Source: Gammaproteobacteria bacterium (lineage in GTDB: Bacteria > Pseudomonadota > Gammaproteobacteria > Enterobacterales > GCA-2746155). Taken from it: a stretch of DNA of 50,092 nucleotides. The notes beneath the pieces were generated by a model, which did no database searches, was not told where the DNA came from, and was given only the letters and a program-made list of their open reading frames with translations. A program made the position numbers and the translations under genes. Below are positions 1 through 7,446 of the stretch, piece by piece. Position 1 is the stretch's first letter, and every line of letters begins with the position of its first letter. Location: assembly GCA_030589945.1 (NCBI GenBank), contig JAUUZN010000010.1, positions 1-50,092 on the forward strand, in the 5' to 3' direction.

Positions 1-16
1 TAACAGTTCATCACCA

Positions 17-166
17 ATCCACATGAATGGGCGGATCTACGATTATCAGAGTGGTAGATTCCTTTCAGTAGACCCATTTATCTCAATGCCTGGGAGTTCT
101 CAGGCTTATAATCCGTATTCTTATGTGATGAATAATCCGTTGAGTTATACTGATCCGACGGGGTAT
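17..166 (+). repeat. Rhs core repeat, copy 1 (paired with 2417-2566)
   Basis: This 150-bp segment matches 2417-2566 at 142 positions. The eight differences, at 52, 56, 76, 115, 118, 121, 157 and 160, are all synonymous in the Rhs reading frame. Homology begins abruptly at the ATCCACATGAAT block and ends abruptly after the DPTGY codons. It encodes the last part of the Rhs/YD core, just before the variable C-terminal domain. Confidence 0.95.
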
Positions 167-412
167 TTTATACAGGATTTGAGTACGAAGTCTCAGAGTT
201 CAGGTGGTGCTCAATCTAGTGAGGCAGGTCAAAACAAACCCGAAGAATGTAACACCTCTTGTATTGATAAGAAAGCCAGATTGATAACTCAATCTCTTTG
301 CAATTCAGGTGGAAAATGCTCAGTTATAGTGACAGACAACGGAGCATATAAAAAATACGAAACAATAATTAATACCAGTGAGAATCAAAACACTAATACT
401 AAAATTCAATAA
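23..412 (+). CDS. Orphan Rhs C-terminal cassette 1, 5' part (frameshifted)
   Basis: Residues 1-48 are the terminal Rhs-repeat core (MNGRIYDYQSGRFLSVDP, then NPYSYVMNNPL and DPTGY), where Rhs toxins are normally cut and their variable C-termini begin. The following 81 residues are a variable, polar linker with four cysteines (C76, C80, C93, C99). The frame closes at 412, while the downstream frame 403-873 looks like the rest of the same C-terminal domain. One extra A in the A4 run at 401-404 would join them. The reading frame is open back to position 2, but the residues before Met1 (NSSSPIH) do not look like Rhs core apart from the final IH. This is therefore probably a displaced orphan cassette rather than the end of a full rhs gene; sequence to the left is needed to be sure. 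No ribosome binding site precedes the ATG. Confidence 0.7.
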   Translation: MNGRIYDYQSGRFLSVDPFISMPGSSQAYNPYSYVMNNPLSYTDPTGYFIQDLSTKSQSSGGAQSSEAGQNKPEECNTSCIDKKARLITQSLCNSGGKCSVIVTDNGAYKKYETIINTSENQNTNTKIQ

Positions 413-423
413 CTCAAGTTAAT

Positions 424-873
424 TTGGGAGTCGCTGTGGGGGGAGTAACGGCTGGATTGGCAGAAGTAAGTAACGCTGATATTTTAAGACCTAAAAAGAA
501 CGTTATACACCATAAAAATCCAACATTGAATAAACCAAGAATAGGTGTAGCAAAGAATGCAGATGAAGTTCTTTTCGGTATCAAAGATACAGGAAAAGCA
601 GTCGCAAAAAAATTAGCCTTTTTAGGTGTCGCAATATCAACAGCAGAAGCAATAGTTGATATACGGAACCCTTCTCTTTCTGAAAATCAAAAAATCGGTA
701 GTGGACTAAAGGCTGGTACTGATGTAAGTATAATATTGGTAAGTGCCACTATAGGTGGGCCTGTTGGTCTGGGGGTTGCGGTTGTTTATTTAATCACAGA
801 TTATATTTTCGACTTTAAAAGTGGTATTCAAAAAGGTGTCGATTATTATAGACGAGAGGAAGAGAATCAATAG
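424..873 (+). pseudogene. Rhs cassette 1, C-terminal toxin part cut off by frameshift
   Basis: This frame has only a TTG start and no good ribosome binding site, and it is open from 403. I read it as the detached 3' half of the orphan Rhs gene starting at 23. It has a basic middle followed by hydrophobic segments around AKKLAFLGVAISTAEAI and a glycine-rich membrane-type stretch (ATIGGPVGLGVAVVYLI) near the end, then a charged tail. Such glycine-rich hydrophobic C-termini occur in membrane-acting Rhs and other polymorphic toxins. A polytopic membrane protein lies directly downstream, as expected for immunity to a membrane toxin. The family is not recognised, so toxin function is inference. If the frameshift is a sequencing error, 23-873 is one 283-284-residue gene. 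Confidence 0.55.
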
Positions 874-874
874 G

Positions 875-1282
875 ATGGAGTATTTTTTTAAAACATTAAT
901 CTATATTCTTTGTCGTTACGAGAAAAGTAAAGGTAGTAGCAACATGTATGCACTGATTTCATCAGTGTCCACAATTTCATTTCTGATACTGATCAATGTA
1001 CATAGCGCCCTTCTGTTTGCAGAGTATTTTATCTCTGGGATTTTTCTAGAGATAAATAACTGGCTTTATAATGAAAATCACCTTGTGTTAACAATCATCT
1101 TATTATTTTTTATACCATTTGTTTGGCTTCAACTAAGGCGGTCAAGTTATGAATATTTTTCTGAGTTTGAGCGCGAAATGGAGGATAATTTTTTAGTGCA
1201 AAAATATGGACTCTTATTTCCTTTGGGTTATGGGATTGTTAGTGCGTTACTTTTTTTCGTTGCATTATCAGTTAGTATTTAA
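875..1282 (+). CDS. Putative membrane immunity protein for Rhs cassette 1
   Basis: The ATG at 875 follows the toxin stop (871-873) by one base and is preceded by a purine-rich AGAGGAAGAG stretch, so it was chosen over an upstream ATG at 821 inside the toxin frame. The 135-residue product has about three hydrophobic segments: near residues 24-50, around LVLTIILLFFIPFVW, and at the C-terminus (YGIVSALLFFVALSV). A charged stretch (EYFSEFEREMEDNF) lies before the last one. Position directly after a polymorphic-toxin C-terminus, small size and membrane character fit a cognate immunity protein. No family was recognised. With the toxin frame broken, this may be a retained orphan immunity gene. Confidence 0.55.
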   Translation: MEYFFKTLIYILCRYEKSKGSSNMYALISSVSTISFLILINVHSALLFAEYFISGIFLEINNWLYNENHLVLTIILLFFIPFVWLQLRRSSYEYFSEFEREMEDNFLVQKYGLLFPLGYGIVSALLFFVALSVSI

Positions 1283-1598
1283 CCCATTGTGTGGTGGTTC
1301 GAATTATTCGTCGAATGATTTGGCAATATTTGGACAATTTTTCCAATATCATATCGTTTACAAAAACTATACTCTAAGCTTCTCATTTATCTGCTTATTC
1401 TGCTTAGAAACTTCATCATCACAATCCTTTATTACTAAAAACATTCACATCATAATCTCATCCACATAAAACATCCCCATTTTCAATTATAATCGTGAAA
1501 GTTAACGTGCGCCTATAATACCTAACCCAACATGAAACCAACAAAGTTCTCAGATCCTATAGTCGTCAAGAAGAATGATAGGCTAACACCTGTATTTA
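1283..1598. other. AT-rich spacer without a recognised gene
   Basis: Between the immunity gene and the toxin-antitoxin operator I see no convincing gene. Short open frames here lack ribosome binding sites and recognisable products. The only structure is an imperfect palindrome at 1302-1320 (AATTATTCG, T, CGAATGATT; one mismatch). It probably separates two independently acquired modules. Confidence 0.6.
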
Positions 1599-1617
1599 TA
1601 TAGCACTTAGTGCTATA
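1599..1617. promoter_or_regulatory. Palindromic operator upstream of higBA-like operon
   Basis: A perfect inverted repeat TATAGCAC-TTA-GTGCTATA lies 28 bases upstream of the toxin start. Autoregulated type II toxin-antitoxin operons normally carry such a palindrome, bound by the helix-turn-helix antitoxin. The location and symmetry are directly visible; the binding is inferred. Confidence 0.7.
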
Positions 1618-1645
1618 GTTAATAATCGAATACCAAAGGCATGTT

Positions 1646-2014
1646 ATGCGGATATTTAAAAGCAAGGACTTTAGTAGATGGGCAACTAAGGAAGGTATTG
1701 TAGACGATACTTTGAAGACTGCTGTTGATGAGATGGAGCTAGGGCTTGTCGATGCAGACTTGGGCGGCAGTGTCTTTAAAAAGCGTGTTGGGGTTAGTAA
1801 TCGTGGTAAGAGCGGTGGAGTACGTACATTACTTGCATATAAAATTGACCATAAAGCCTTTTTTATCTTTGGTTTTGCTAAAAATGTTCGCTCCAACATA
1901 AATAAAAAAGAATTAAAGGCACTAAGAGCCCTTGCCAAAGAGCTATTGGCTTATAATGAAAAAAAGCTTAATCAAGCTGTTGAAGAAGGTGCACTAACAG
2001 AAGTAGAGGTATAA
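1646..2014 (+). CDS. higB: RelE/HigB-type mRNA interferase toxin
   Basis: This 122-residue basic protein matches the HigB-2/RelE toxin family: a start MRIFKSKDFSRWA, a central R-G-G-V-R-T-L-L-A-Y strand, FFIFGFAKN, and a helical end beginning KKELKALRALAKEL. Family members cleave ribosome-bound mRNA. The ATG at 1646 follows AAAGG at a normal distance; an ATG five bases upstream is in another frame. The toxin gene precedes its antitoxin, the order typical of hig-type rather than relBE systems, with a 4-base gap. A perfect palindrome at 1599-1617 suggests autoregulation. The pair lies between two Rhs cassettes, in the accessory patch. The gene symbol names the family, not a proven orthologue. 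Confidence 0.85.
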   Translation: MRIFKSKDFSRWATKEGIVDDTLKTAVDEMELGLVDADLGGSVFKKRVGVSNRGKSGGVRTLLAYKIDHKAFFIFGFAKNVRSNINKKELKALRALAKELLAYNEKKLNQAVEEGALTEVEV

Positions 2015-2018
2015 TACG

Positions 2019-2324
2019 ATGAATAAATCAATCTTAGAAACAGTACATGATAGTGCAAAAGACTTACATAAAGCGGGAGTAATGAAAGGTGTGACATTGC
2101 GTGAGTTTGACGTCTTATGCTTACCGCCAGTTCAAGAATTAAGTCCCAAACAAATCAGACGCATCCGAACTAGAGCAAAAGCTAGTCAAGGTGTATTTGC
2201 AGCGTATCTGAACACGAGTGTCTCGACAGTGCAAAAATGGGAACAAGGCACGAAACAACCCAATGGAATATCTCTTAAATTACTCAACATAGTCGATAAA
2301 AAAGGCTTAGAAGTGTTAGCATAA
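2019..2324 (+). CDS. higA: XRE-family HigA-type antitoxin
   Basis: This is a 101-residue protein with a C-terminal Cro/C1-type helix-turn-helix: SPKQIRRIRTRAKASQG, then FAAYLNTSVSTVQKWEQG and KQPNG. That is the classical HTH_XRE signature of the NadS/HigA-2 antitoxins. The N-terminal 40 residues probably contact the toxin. The ATG is preceded by AGAGGT eight bases upstream, overlapping the end of the toxin gene. It should neutralise the product of 1646-2014 and repress the operon through the palindrome at 1599-1617. Confidence 0.87.
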   Translation: MNKSILETVHDSAKDLHKAGVMKGVTLREFDVLCLPPVQELSPKQIRRIRTRAKASQGVFAAYLNTSVSTVQKWEQGTKQPNGISLKLLNIVDKKGLEVLA

Positions 2325-2416
2325 ATAAAACTACAGTGATATGTCGTAGGTCCTAAGTATCATTATTTCGCACATATTATGTAACTGACTACCTATTTTT
2401 GACAATAAAATAATCG

Positions 2417-2566
2417 ATCCACATGAATGGGCGGATCTACGATTATCAGAGCGGTCGATTCCTTTCAGTAGACCCGTTTATCTCAATGCCTGGGAGTTCT
2501 CAGGCTTATAATCCTTACTCGTATGTGATGAATAATCCGTTGAGTTATACTGATCCTACTGGGTAT
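2417..2566 (+). repeat. Rhs core repeat, copy 2 (paired with 17-166)
   Basis: This is the second copy of the 150-bp Rhs core segment, exactly 2400 bases after copy 1 and with the same left and right boundaries. A TAA stop at 2411-2413 in the same frame lies just outside the left boundary. The copy is therefore cut off from any longer Rhs core and is a true orphan cassette start. Confidence 0.95.
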
Positions 2567-3397
2567 ATTGCTGAGAGTTCAATTAAATTCGGGTTGGCAG
2601 AAAGTCCTGATACTGGTTGTGATGACGCCTGCAAAGACAAGAGGATAAAAAGAGAAGAAAGAGCTAGGAAATCCTGTGCAAATGATCCAATGAGTTCCTC
2701 TTGTAGACGTGCACAGACGTTAATTAATGCCCTTGTTTCAGGAAATGGGAATAACTCAGAACCAAATTCTTTGTTGCATTATGGTGGCGGTGGTATTTTT
2801 GATTTTGCTAAAGGGGTCATTAGAGGGGGACTTGCCTTTCAGGGCAATTTTTTAGTGGATGGGATGTGTACAACATCTCTACTATGTACAGCAGGAAGAG
2901 AAGCATTAGGACTTGACACAATTAACCTCTATAGCCTTGATCCTGAAGATACTAATATTGGTCAGTTAGGGCAAGATGTTGGGCCTGGCATTCCTTTTTC
3001 CGGTTTTGCATCCCTATTTAAAAAGACATTAATGTTTACAATAAATATAAGATCCTCTCAAAAATACTGGAGAACATTTTCAGACGGCACAAACCAAGGT
3101 ATGAAACACTTTTTTGACTATAGTAAAAAGTTTCCAGACAGATTACCATCGTTAGAGAGGCGATTAGGGTTAGATGTTGGAACATTTTCTATCAATACTA
3201 ATGGTTTTAAAGCATTCACCCAGCAAGCAAGAAACGTTGTAAAAGATGGTTCATCAAGATTTCTGGATTCAGGAAGATCAATTCATTTTATGAAAGGTGT
3301 CGATAAATCAACAAATGGCACGATAGTAATCATGCAAAACAATAAGTTACAATCAATGATGCCTGGTACGTTTAAATCATTTATGAAGAGAAATTAA
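2423..3397 (+). CDS. Orphan Rhs C-terminal cassette 2 with putative toxin domain
   Basis: Residues 1-48 are the terminal Rhs core, identical in protein sequence to cassette 1. The remaining 276 residues are unrelated to cassette 1, except for a similar four-cysteine linker (C66, C70, C85, C94). A glycine-rich hydrophobic middle (about 123-200) leads to a soluble, basic C-terminus. Around residues 211-324 this has RSIHFMKG, GTIVIMQNNKLQSMMPG and a lysine-rich end. The small alpha/beta layout with conserved-looking H, K and R residues recalls BECR-fold RNase toxins (colicin D/E5 type), but the family is not recognised and this is only a suggestion. There is no ribosome binding site before the ATG, and a stop codon lies 9 bases upstream, so it may be a silent cassette expressed only after recombination onto a full rhs gene. 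Confidence 0.65.
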   Translation: MNGRIYDYQSGRFLSVDPFISMPGSSQAYNPYSYVMNNPLSYTDPTGYIAESSIKFGLAESPDTGCDDACKDKRIKREERARKSCANDPMSSSCRRAQTLINALVSGNGNNSEPNSLLHYGGGGIFDFAKGVIRGGLAFQGNFLVDGMCTTSLLCTAGREALGLDTINLYSLDPEDTNIGQLGQDVGPGIPFSGFASLFKKTLMFTINIRSSQKYWRTFSDGTNQGMKHFFDYSKKFPDRLPSLERRLGLDVGTFSINTNGFKAFTQQARNVVKDGSSRFLDSGRSIHFMKGVDKSTNGTIVIMQNNKLQSMMPGTFKSFMKRN

Positions 3398-3398
3398 T

Positions 3399-3824
3399 AT
3401 GAAAATTTCTGGTAGTATCGTAAAGGTAGTTGCGAATGGTTATGAAAGAACCGTCACAATGAATGTTGATGGAAATGATTTAGTTTTCTCAAACATTGAT
3501 TATAATAACTACATTGATGGTTGTTTAGAACTTCCCATATCTGAGATAAATAAGGATTTAATCGTGCACTTAAAAATAATAATGGGAACTATTGATAACT
3601 CTTCTTATGATACTAGTGAGGGATTTGTACAACCTACTGCGCAAAGTCCACATACAAATATTACTGGGATTTTAAAGAAAGTTTGTAATGATGTCCTTAC
3701 AATATCTATTCAGAAGCATGGTTATATTGATGTTGATTTTGAAGATAATGTAAATTTAAACATTGAAGAGATAATTAGTATCAAGGGGGAGCTAACATCA
3801 CAAGATAATTTCTGGTCACTATAG
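3399..3824 (+). CDS. Putative immunity protein for Rhs cassette 2
   Basis: This 141-residue acidic protein has no signal peptide or membrane segment and starts one base after the stop of the putative Rhs toxin at 2423-3397. It looks like a small beta-rich domain (alternating hydrophobic strands such as GSIVKVVANGYERTVTMNV and CNDVLTISIQKHGYIDVDF). Location, size, acidity beside a basic toxin, and solubility fit an immunity protein. No family is recognised. An AGAG purine stretch lies a normal distance before the ATG. Confidence 0.6.
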   Translation: MKISGSIVKVVANGYERTVTMNVDGNDLVFSNIDYNNYIDGCLELPISEINKDLIVHLKIIMGTIDNSSYDTSEGFVQPTAQSPHTNITGILKKVCNDVLTISIQKHGYIDVDFEDNVNLNIEEIISIKGELTSQDNFWSL

Positions 3825-4051
3825 CAACTAAGCATAAGTTGGGACTGTAATCCCCCCGAAAAATAATAGGAGTTCTTAGTAGATATTTATTTTGAAGGCC
3901 GGTTAGACAACGTGCTGGATATTTAAATTACTGTGACACAGAATTATGAACGCTCTCTTTCCTGTTACGCCAAGCATTCTTTCCAAGCATGTACCATCTA
4001 ATATACAATGTATAAAATTTTTCTATAGACTTTCATCATAGGAATAATAAT

Positions 4052-5014
4052 ATGCAAATCCTCTACCCCGATATCAAACCCTATGCTGAGCATCGTTTGC
4101 AGGTTTCTGATATCCACGATCTATATATTGAAGAATGTGGTTCACCTGATGGTATTCCTGTTGTTTTTATCCATGGAGGACCGGGCGGTGGATGTGATCC
4201 AGAGTATCGTTGTTACTTTGACCCTGAAAAATACCGAATAATCTTATTTGATCAGCGTGGTTGCGGACGCTCTAAACCCCATGCATCTCTCATTGACAAT
4301 ACGACCCAAGACTTGGTCGCAGATCTTGAAGCAATCAGAGAATCTCTTGATGTTGATAAGTGGATGCTCTTTGGTGGTTCTTGGGGATCAACCCTAGCGC
4401 TTATTTATGCTGAACGTTTTCCAGAAAGAGTTAGCGCCATGGTCCTAAGGGGAATATTTCTCGGTAGAGAAAGTGATTATGATTGGCTCTATAAAGAGGG
4501 CGCGAGTAAAATATATCCTGATTATTGGGAAGATTTTAACGGTCACATTCCGGAAGATGAGCGGGGTAATTTAATCGCAGCATACTATTCCAGACTGACT
4601 GGCAGCGATGAACTCTCAAGAATGGCATCAGCGAAAGCCTGGTCAATTTGGGAAGCTCGTATTGCAACATTACATACCAGCCATAAAATTCTCAACCAGT
4701 TTTCAGATCCTCATACGGCTCTAAGTTTGGCTCGAATAGAAGCTCACTACTTTATTAATAATTGCTTTATTGAAGATAATCAAATACTCAGTAACATTAA
4801 TAAAATTAGTCAAATTCCAGGAATTATTGTTCACGGGCGATACGATATGGTGTGCACGCTAGATAACGCCTGGACATTGAATCAGGCTTGGCCAATTTCA
4901 GAATTACACATTGTTAGAGAAGCTGGGCATTCGGGTGGTGAGGCTGGCAATGTTGATGCGTTAGTGAGAGCTACAAAAACAATGGCCATTCGGCTCGAAG
5001 AATTTTCCACCTAG
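4052..5014 (+). CDS. pip: Proline iminopeptidase
   Basis: This 320-residue alpha/beta hydrolase cleaves N-terminal proline from peptides in the cytoplasm. It carries HGGPGGG at 41-47 (oxyanion region), DQRGCGRS at 67-74, nucleophile Ser110 in GGSWGS, and probable catalytic Asp265 (HGRYD) and His293 (AGHSGG). Length and motifs match the bacterial Pip family (peptidase S33). It is followed 18 bases later by dtd on the same strand, a pairing seen in other gammaproteobacteria, so the two are probably cotranscribed. It is the first clear housekeeping gene after the Rhs patch. Confidence 0.93.
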   Translation: MQILYPDIKPYAEHRLQVSDIHDLYIEECGSPDGIPVVFIHGGPGGGCDPEYRCYFDPEKYRIILFDQRGCGRSKPHASLIDNTTQDLVADLEAIRESLDVDKWMLFGGSWGSTLALIYAERFPERVSAMVLRGIFLGRESDYDWLYKEGASKIYPDYWEDFNGHIPEDERGNLIAAYYSRLTGSDELSRMASAKAWSIWEARIATLHTSHKILNQFSDPHTALSLARIEAHYFINNCFIEDNQILSNINKISQIPGIIVHGRYDMVCTLDNAWTLNQAWPISELHIVREAGHSGGEAGNVDALVRATKTMAIRLEEFST

Positions 5015-5032
5015 AGTTTTCCATCTAAAATA

Positions 5033-5476
5033 ATGCTCACAATTATCCAAAGAGTTAGCTCTGCAAAAGTTGCGGTTGATAAAGAAGTCATCGGTTCAAT
5101 TGAGCAAGGCATTGTTGCCTTAATTGGAATTGAGAAAGGCGATACCGAAGAGAACGCTCGAAGACTTTTTGAACGGATCTCAACCTATAGAATTTTCCCT
5201 GATGAATCGGGGAAAATGAATCTCAGTGTTAAAGATATTGATGCAGCAATTTTACTGGTTCCACAATTTACTATCGTCGCTGACACTGCAAAGGGTAGAA
5301 GGCCATCATTTTCAGCGGCAGCTTCTCCTGAGGCGAGTAAGCAGTTGTTTGAGTATCTTTGCCACCATGCAAAAGAAGTGTTTCCACGAACCGAGCAGGG
5401 ACTCTTTGGTGCAGATATGCAAGTTAGCCTTTGTAATGATGGGCCCGTTACATTTACTCTTCAGGTTAAAGATTAA
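5033..5476 (+). CDS. dtd: D-aminoacyl-tRNA deacylase
   Basis: The 147-residue DTD removes D-amino acids (and glycine mischarged on tRNA-Ala) from tRNA. The family signatures are present: an N-terminal IQRVSSAKVAVD, the VPQFTIVAD region (SQFT-type motif) around residues 76-84, and the cross-subunit Gly-cisPro motif in NDGPVTFTL near the C-terminus. Length matches the E. coli enzyme (145). It probably shares a transcript with pip and converges on the MFS-PlsC gene. Confidence 0.95.
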   Translation: MLTIIQRVSSAKVAVDKEVIGSIEQGIVALIGIEKGDTEENARRLFERISTYRIFPDESGKMNLSVKDIDAAILLVPQFTIVADTAKGRRPSFSAAASPEASKQLFEYLCHHAKEVFPRTEQGLFGADMQVSLCNDGPVTFTLQVKD

Positions 5477-5508
5477 AGATTAGCAAACCGTTGTGGGTAT
5501 GACTTGTA

Positions 5509-7392
5509 TTACTGCTTGTCCCCACGAAGACTGCTCACTTCAGTAAACAATCGTTCTGAAGAAACATCATCAGCGAGAATTAGAGCGCCTGCGATCAACT
5601 CAATCTTGGGAACAGGAAATTTTGGTAGTCCACTGAATGCTTTGCCACCCTTTCGACTGAAGTAACTGCCCCAAAGCCCTCGAATTGCCATTGGAATCAC
5701 TGGTACCGCCGTTGTGTTGATGATTTGTTCAATTCCTCGTTGGAATTGAGATATATGACCATCGCTGGTAATTTTTCCCTCAGGAAAGATACAAACTAGT
5801 TCACCCTGAGATAGCGCTGATGCGATGCTTTCAAAGGCAGCCTCTTTAACTTCAGGATTTTCCTTAGACGAAGCAATGGGAATGGCCTTTGCCATCCGAA
5901 AAATAGGGCCAAGGATGGCGCTGTTAAAAATACGATGATCCATAACGAATCGAACGGGTCGACCAATGTAACCCGCAATGATGAGTGCATCAACAAAGCT
6001 GATGTGATTAGAGACAATCACAGCACCACCACGTTTTGGAATATTGTCGAGTCCTGATGTTCTGACGGTATAGATGGTATGTAGAGCAATCCAGACGATA
6101 AAACGCCACAAAAATTCGGGTATTAATCGATAAATATAAATGGCAATGACCAGGTTCATTATGGCTGTTACAAAGATCAACTGGGGAATGCTTAGACCAA
6201 TGCCAAGAAATATCATTGCCACAATGCCCGCAACCACCATAAACAAAGAATTAATAATGTTGGTGGCCGCTATCACTCTTGAGATATGACTTTGTTTTGT
6301 GCGTTCCTGAATTAACGAATAAAGGGGTACAAAATAAAAACCAGCAGATAAACCGATCATAAAGATATCAAGAACTATCCACCAATTGTTGGTATCGGAC
6401 AAAAAGGTGGACAAGGTGAGGATCTGATCAAGGCTATTGGGTTGACCTGCTGAAAAATAAAAATCGATTCCAAAAACTGTTAATCCTATTGAACCAAGAG
6501 GCACCAGGCCAATTTCAATTTTACCACCTGAGAGTTTTTCGCACAGTAAGGAGCCAATCCCCACACTGATGGTGAAGGTTCCCATCAGAAGTATAAAGAC
6601 TCCTTCATTTCCAGAGATGTAATTGCGCGTAAAATTGGGGATCTGAGTGATTAATATCGAACCATAAAACCAAAACCATGACACGCCGATGATGGATAGA
6701 AATACAGTACGGTTGGTTTTGCTGTATTGGATGATTTTTTTAGTTTCGGAGATTAGATGATAATTCAAAACTAAATCTGGATCTGAATTTCCCGTTTTTG
6801 GGATCTGCTTTGAAGTCAGATAACCCATTATTGCAAAAATAATAACCAGAATTGAGACATACAAAGGACCTTCGTTAAAGGTAATAATCTGAGCTCCCGC
6901 GATCATGCCCAGCAAAATGGCGAGGAAAGTACCCATGTCGGTCATGCCATTGCCACCGACCAATTCGTTATTATTGAGTACTCTGGGTAAGTAGCCATAT
7001 TTAACGGGGCCGAAGAATGCAGATTGAGTGCCCATTAAGAAAAGAATTAATAGTAGTAATTCAGGTGATTGAAGATAAAAACCAAGTGCAGCAATTGACA
7101 TAATTACAATCTCAGAGAGCTTTACATATTGCATCAGGATGGCATTATCGTACTTATCAGCGAGCTGTCCCGCGAGAGAAGAGAATAGGAAAAAAGGTAG
7201 AATAAACAACACCGCAGCAAAGTTAATTAAAATGTCAGAGCCCATCCCAAAGATGCTCATGGCTGAAAAGCTGAACATTATAATGAGCGCATTTTTATAA
7301 AAATTATCATTAAAGGCGCCAAGGAACTGGGTTAGAAAATAAGGCAGATACCGTCTTTGAGTTAGCAGTTCAAACTGGCTTGAATCAGACAT
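5509..7392 (-). CDS. MFS lysophospholipid transporter-PlsC acyltransferase fusion
   Basis: This 627-residue protein joins two modules. Residues 1-425 are a 12-helix major facilitator of the LplT type, with the typical FLGAFNDNFYKNAL start. Residues 430-627 are a PlsC/LPLAT acyltransferase with NHISFVD (H463-X4-D468) and FPEG at 536-539. The module order matches the LplT-Aas fusions that flip lysophospholipids inward and reacylate them, but the usual C-terminal AMP-binding acyl-ACP synthetase of Aas (about 500 residues) is absent. It may therefore use acyl-ACP or acyl-CoA made elsewhere. It lies at the inner membrane, 54 bases downstream of tatD, perhaps last in that transcript. Confidence 0.88.
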   Translation of the reverse strand: MSDSSQFELLTQRRYLPYFLTQFLGAFNDNFYKNALIIMFSFSAMSIFGMGSDILINFAAVLFILPFFLFSSLAGQLADKYDNAILMQYVKLSEIVIMSIAALGFYLQSPELLLLILFLMGTQSAFFGPVKYGYLPRVLNNNELVGGNGMTDMGTFLAILLGMIAGAQIITFNEGPLYVSILVIIFAIMGYLTSKQIPKTGNSDPDLVLNYHLISETKKIIQYSKTNRTVFLSIIGVSWFWFYGSILITQIPNFTRNYISGNEGVFILLMGTFTISVGIGSLLCEKLSGGKIEIGLVPLGSIGLTVFGIDFYFSAGQPNSLDQILTLSTFLSDTNNWWIVLDIFMIGLSAGFYFVPLYSLIQERTKQSHISRVIAATNIINSLFMVVAGIVAMIFLGIGLSIPQLIFVTAIMNLVIAIYIYRLIPEFLWRFIVWIALHTIYTVRTSGLDNIPKRGGAVIVSNHISFVDALIIAGYIGRPVRFVMDHRIFNSAILGPIFRMAKAIPIASSKENPEVKEAAFESIASALSQGELVCIFPEGKITSDGHISQFQRGIEQIINTTAVPVIPMAIRGLWGSYFSRKGGKAFSGLPKFPVPKIELIAGALILADDVSSERLFTEVSSLRGDKQ

Positions 7393-7446
7393 TATTTCAA
7401 TCCCTCTTAGAGGTTATTATTATTTTTTAGAATGCATTATTACCAA

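Noticed and set aside
398-412. Programmed -1 frameshift in Rhs cassette 1
   Set aside because: The sequence at the A4 run does not form a canonical X-XXY-YYZ slippery heptamer in the zero frame and no downstream pseudoknot or hairpin was seen; a simple indel is more likely.
1206-1469. Open frame of 87 codons after the immunity gene
   Set aside because: It overlaps the immunity gene in another frame, has no ribosome binding site and an unnatural Phe/Tyr/Ser-rich composition.
1522-1938. Minus-strand open frame of 138 codons
   Set aside because: It is the reverse-strand shadow of the HigB-type toxin gene and has no recognisable product.
1500-3910. Integron attC-like words (GTTAAC and CCTAAC near 1501-1530; GTTAGAC near 3902)
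   Set aside because: Core sites are not paired at attC distance and do not fold into an attC-type hairpin; no integrase is seen.
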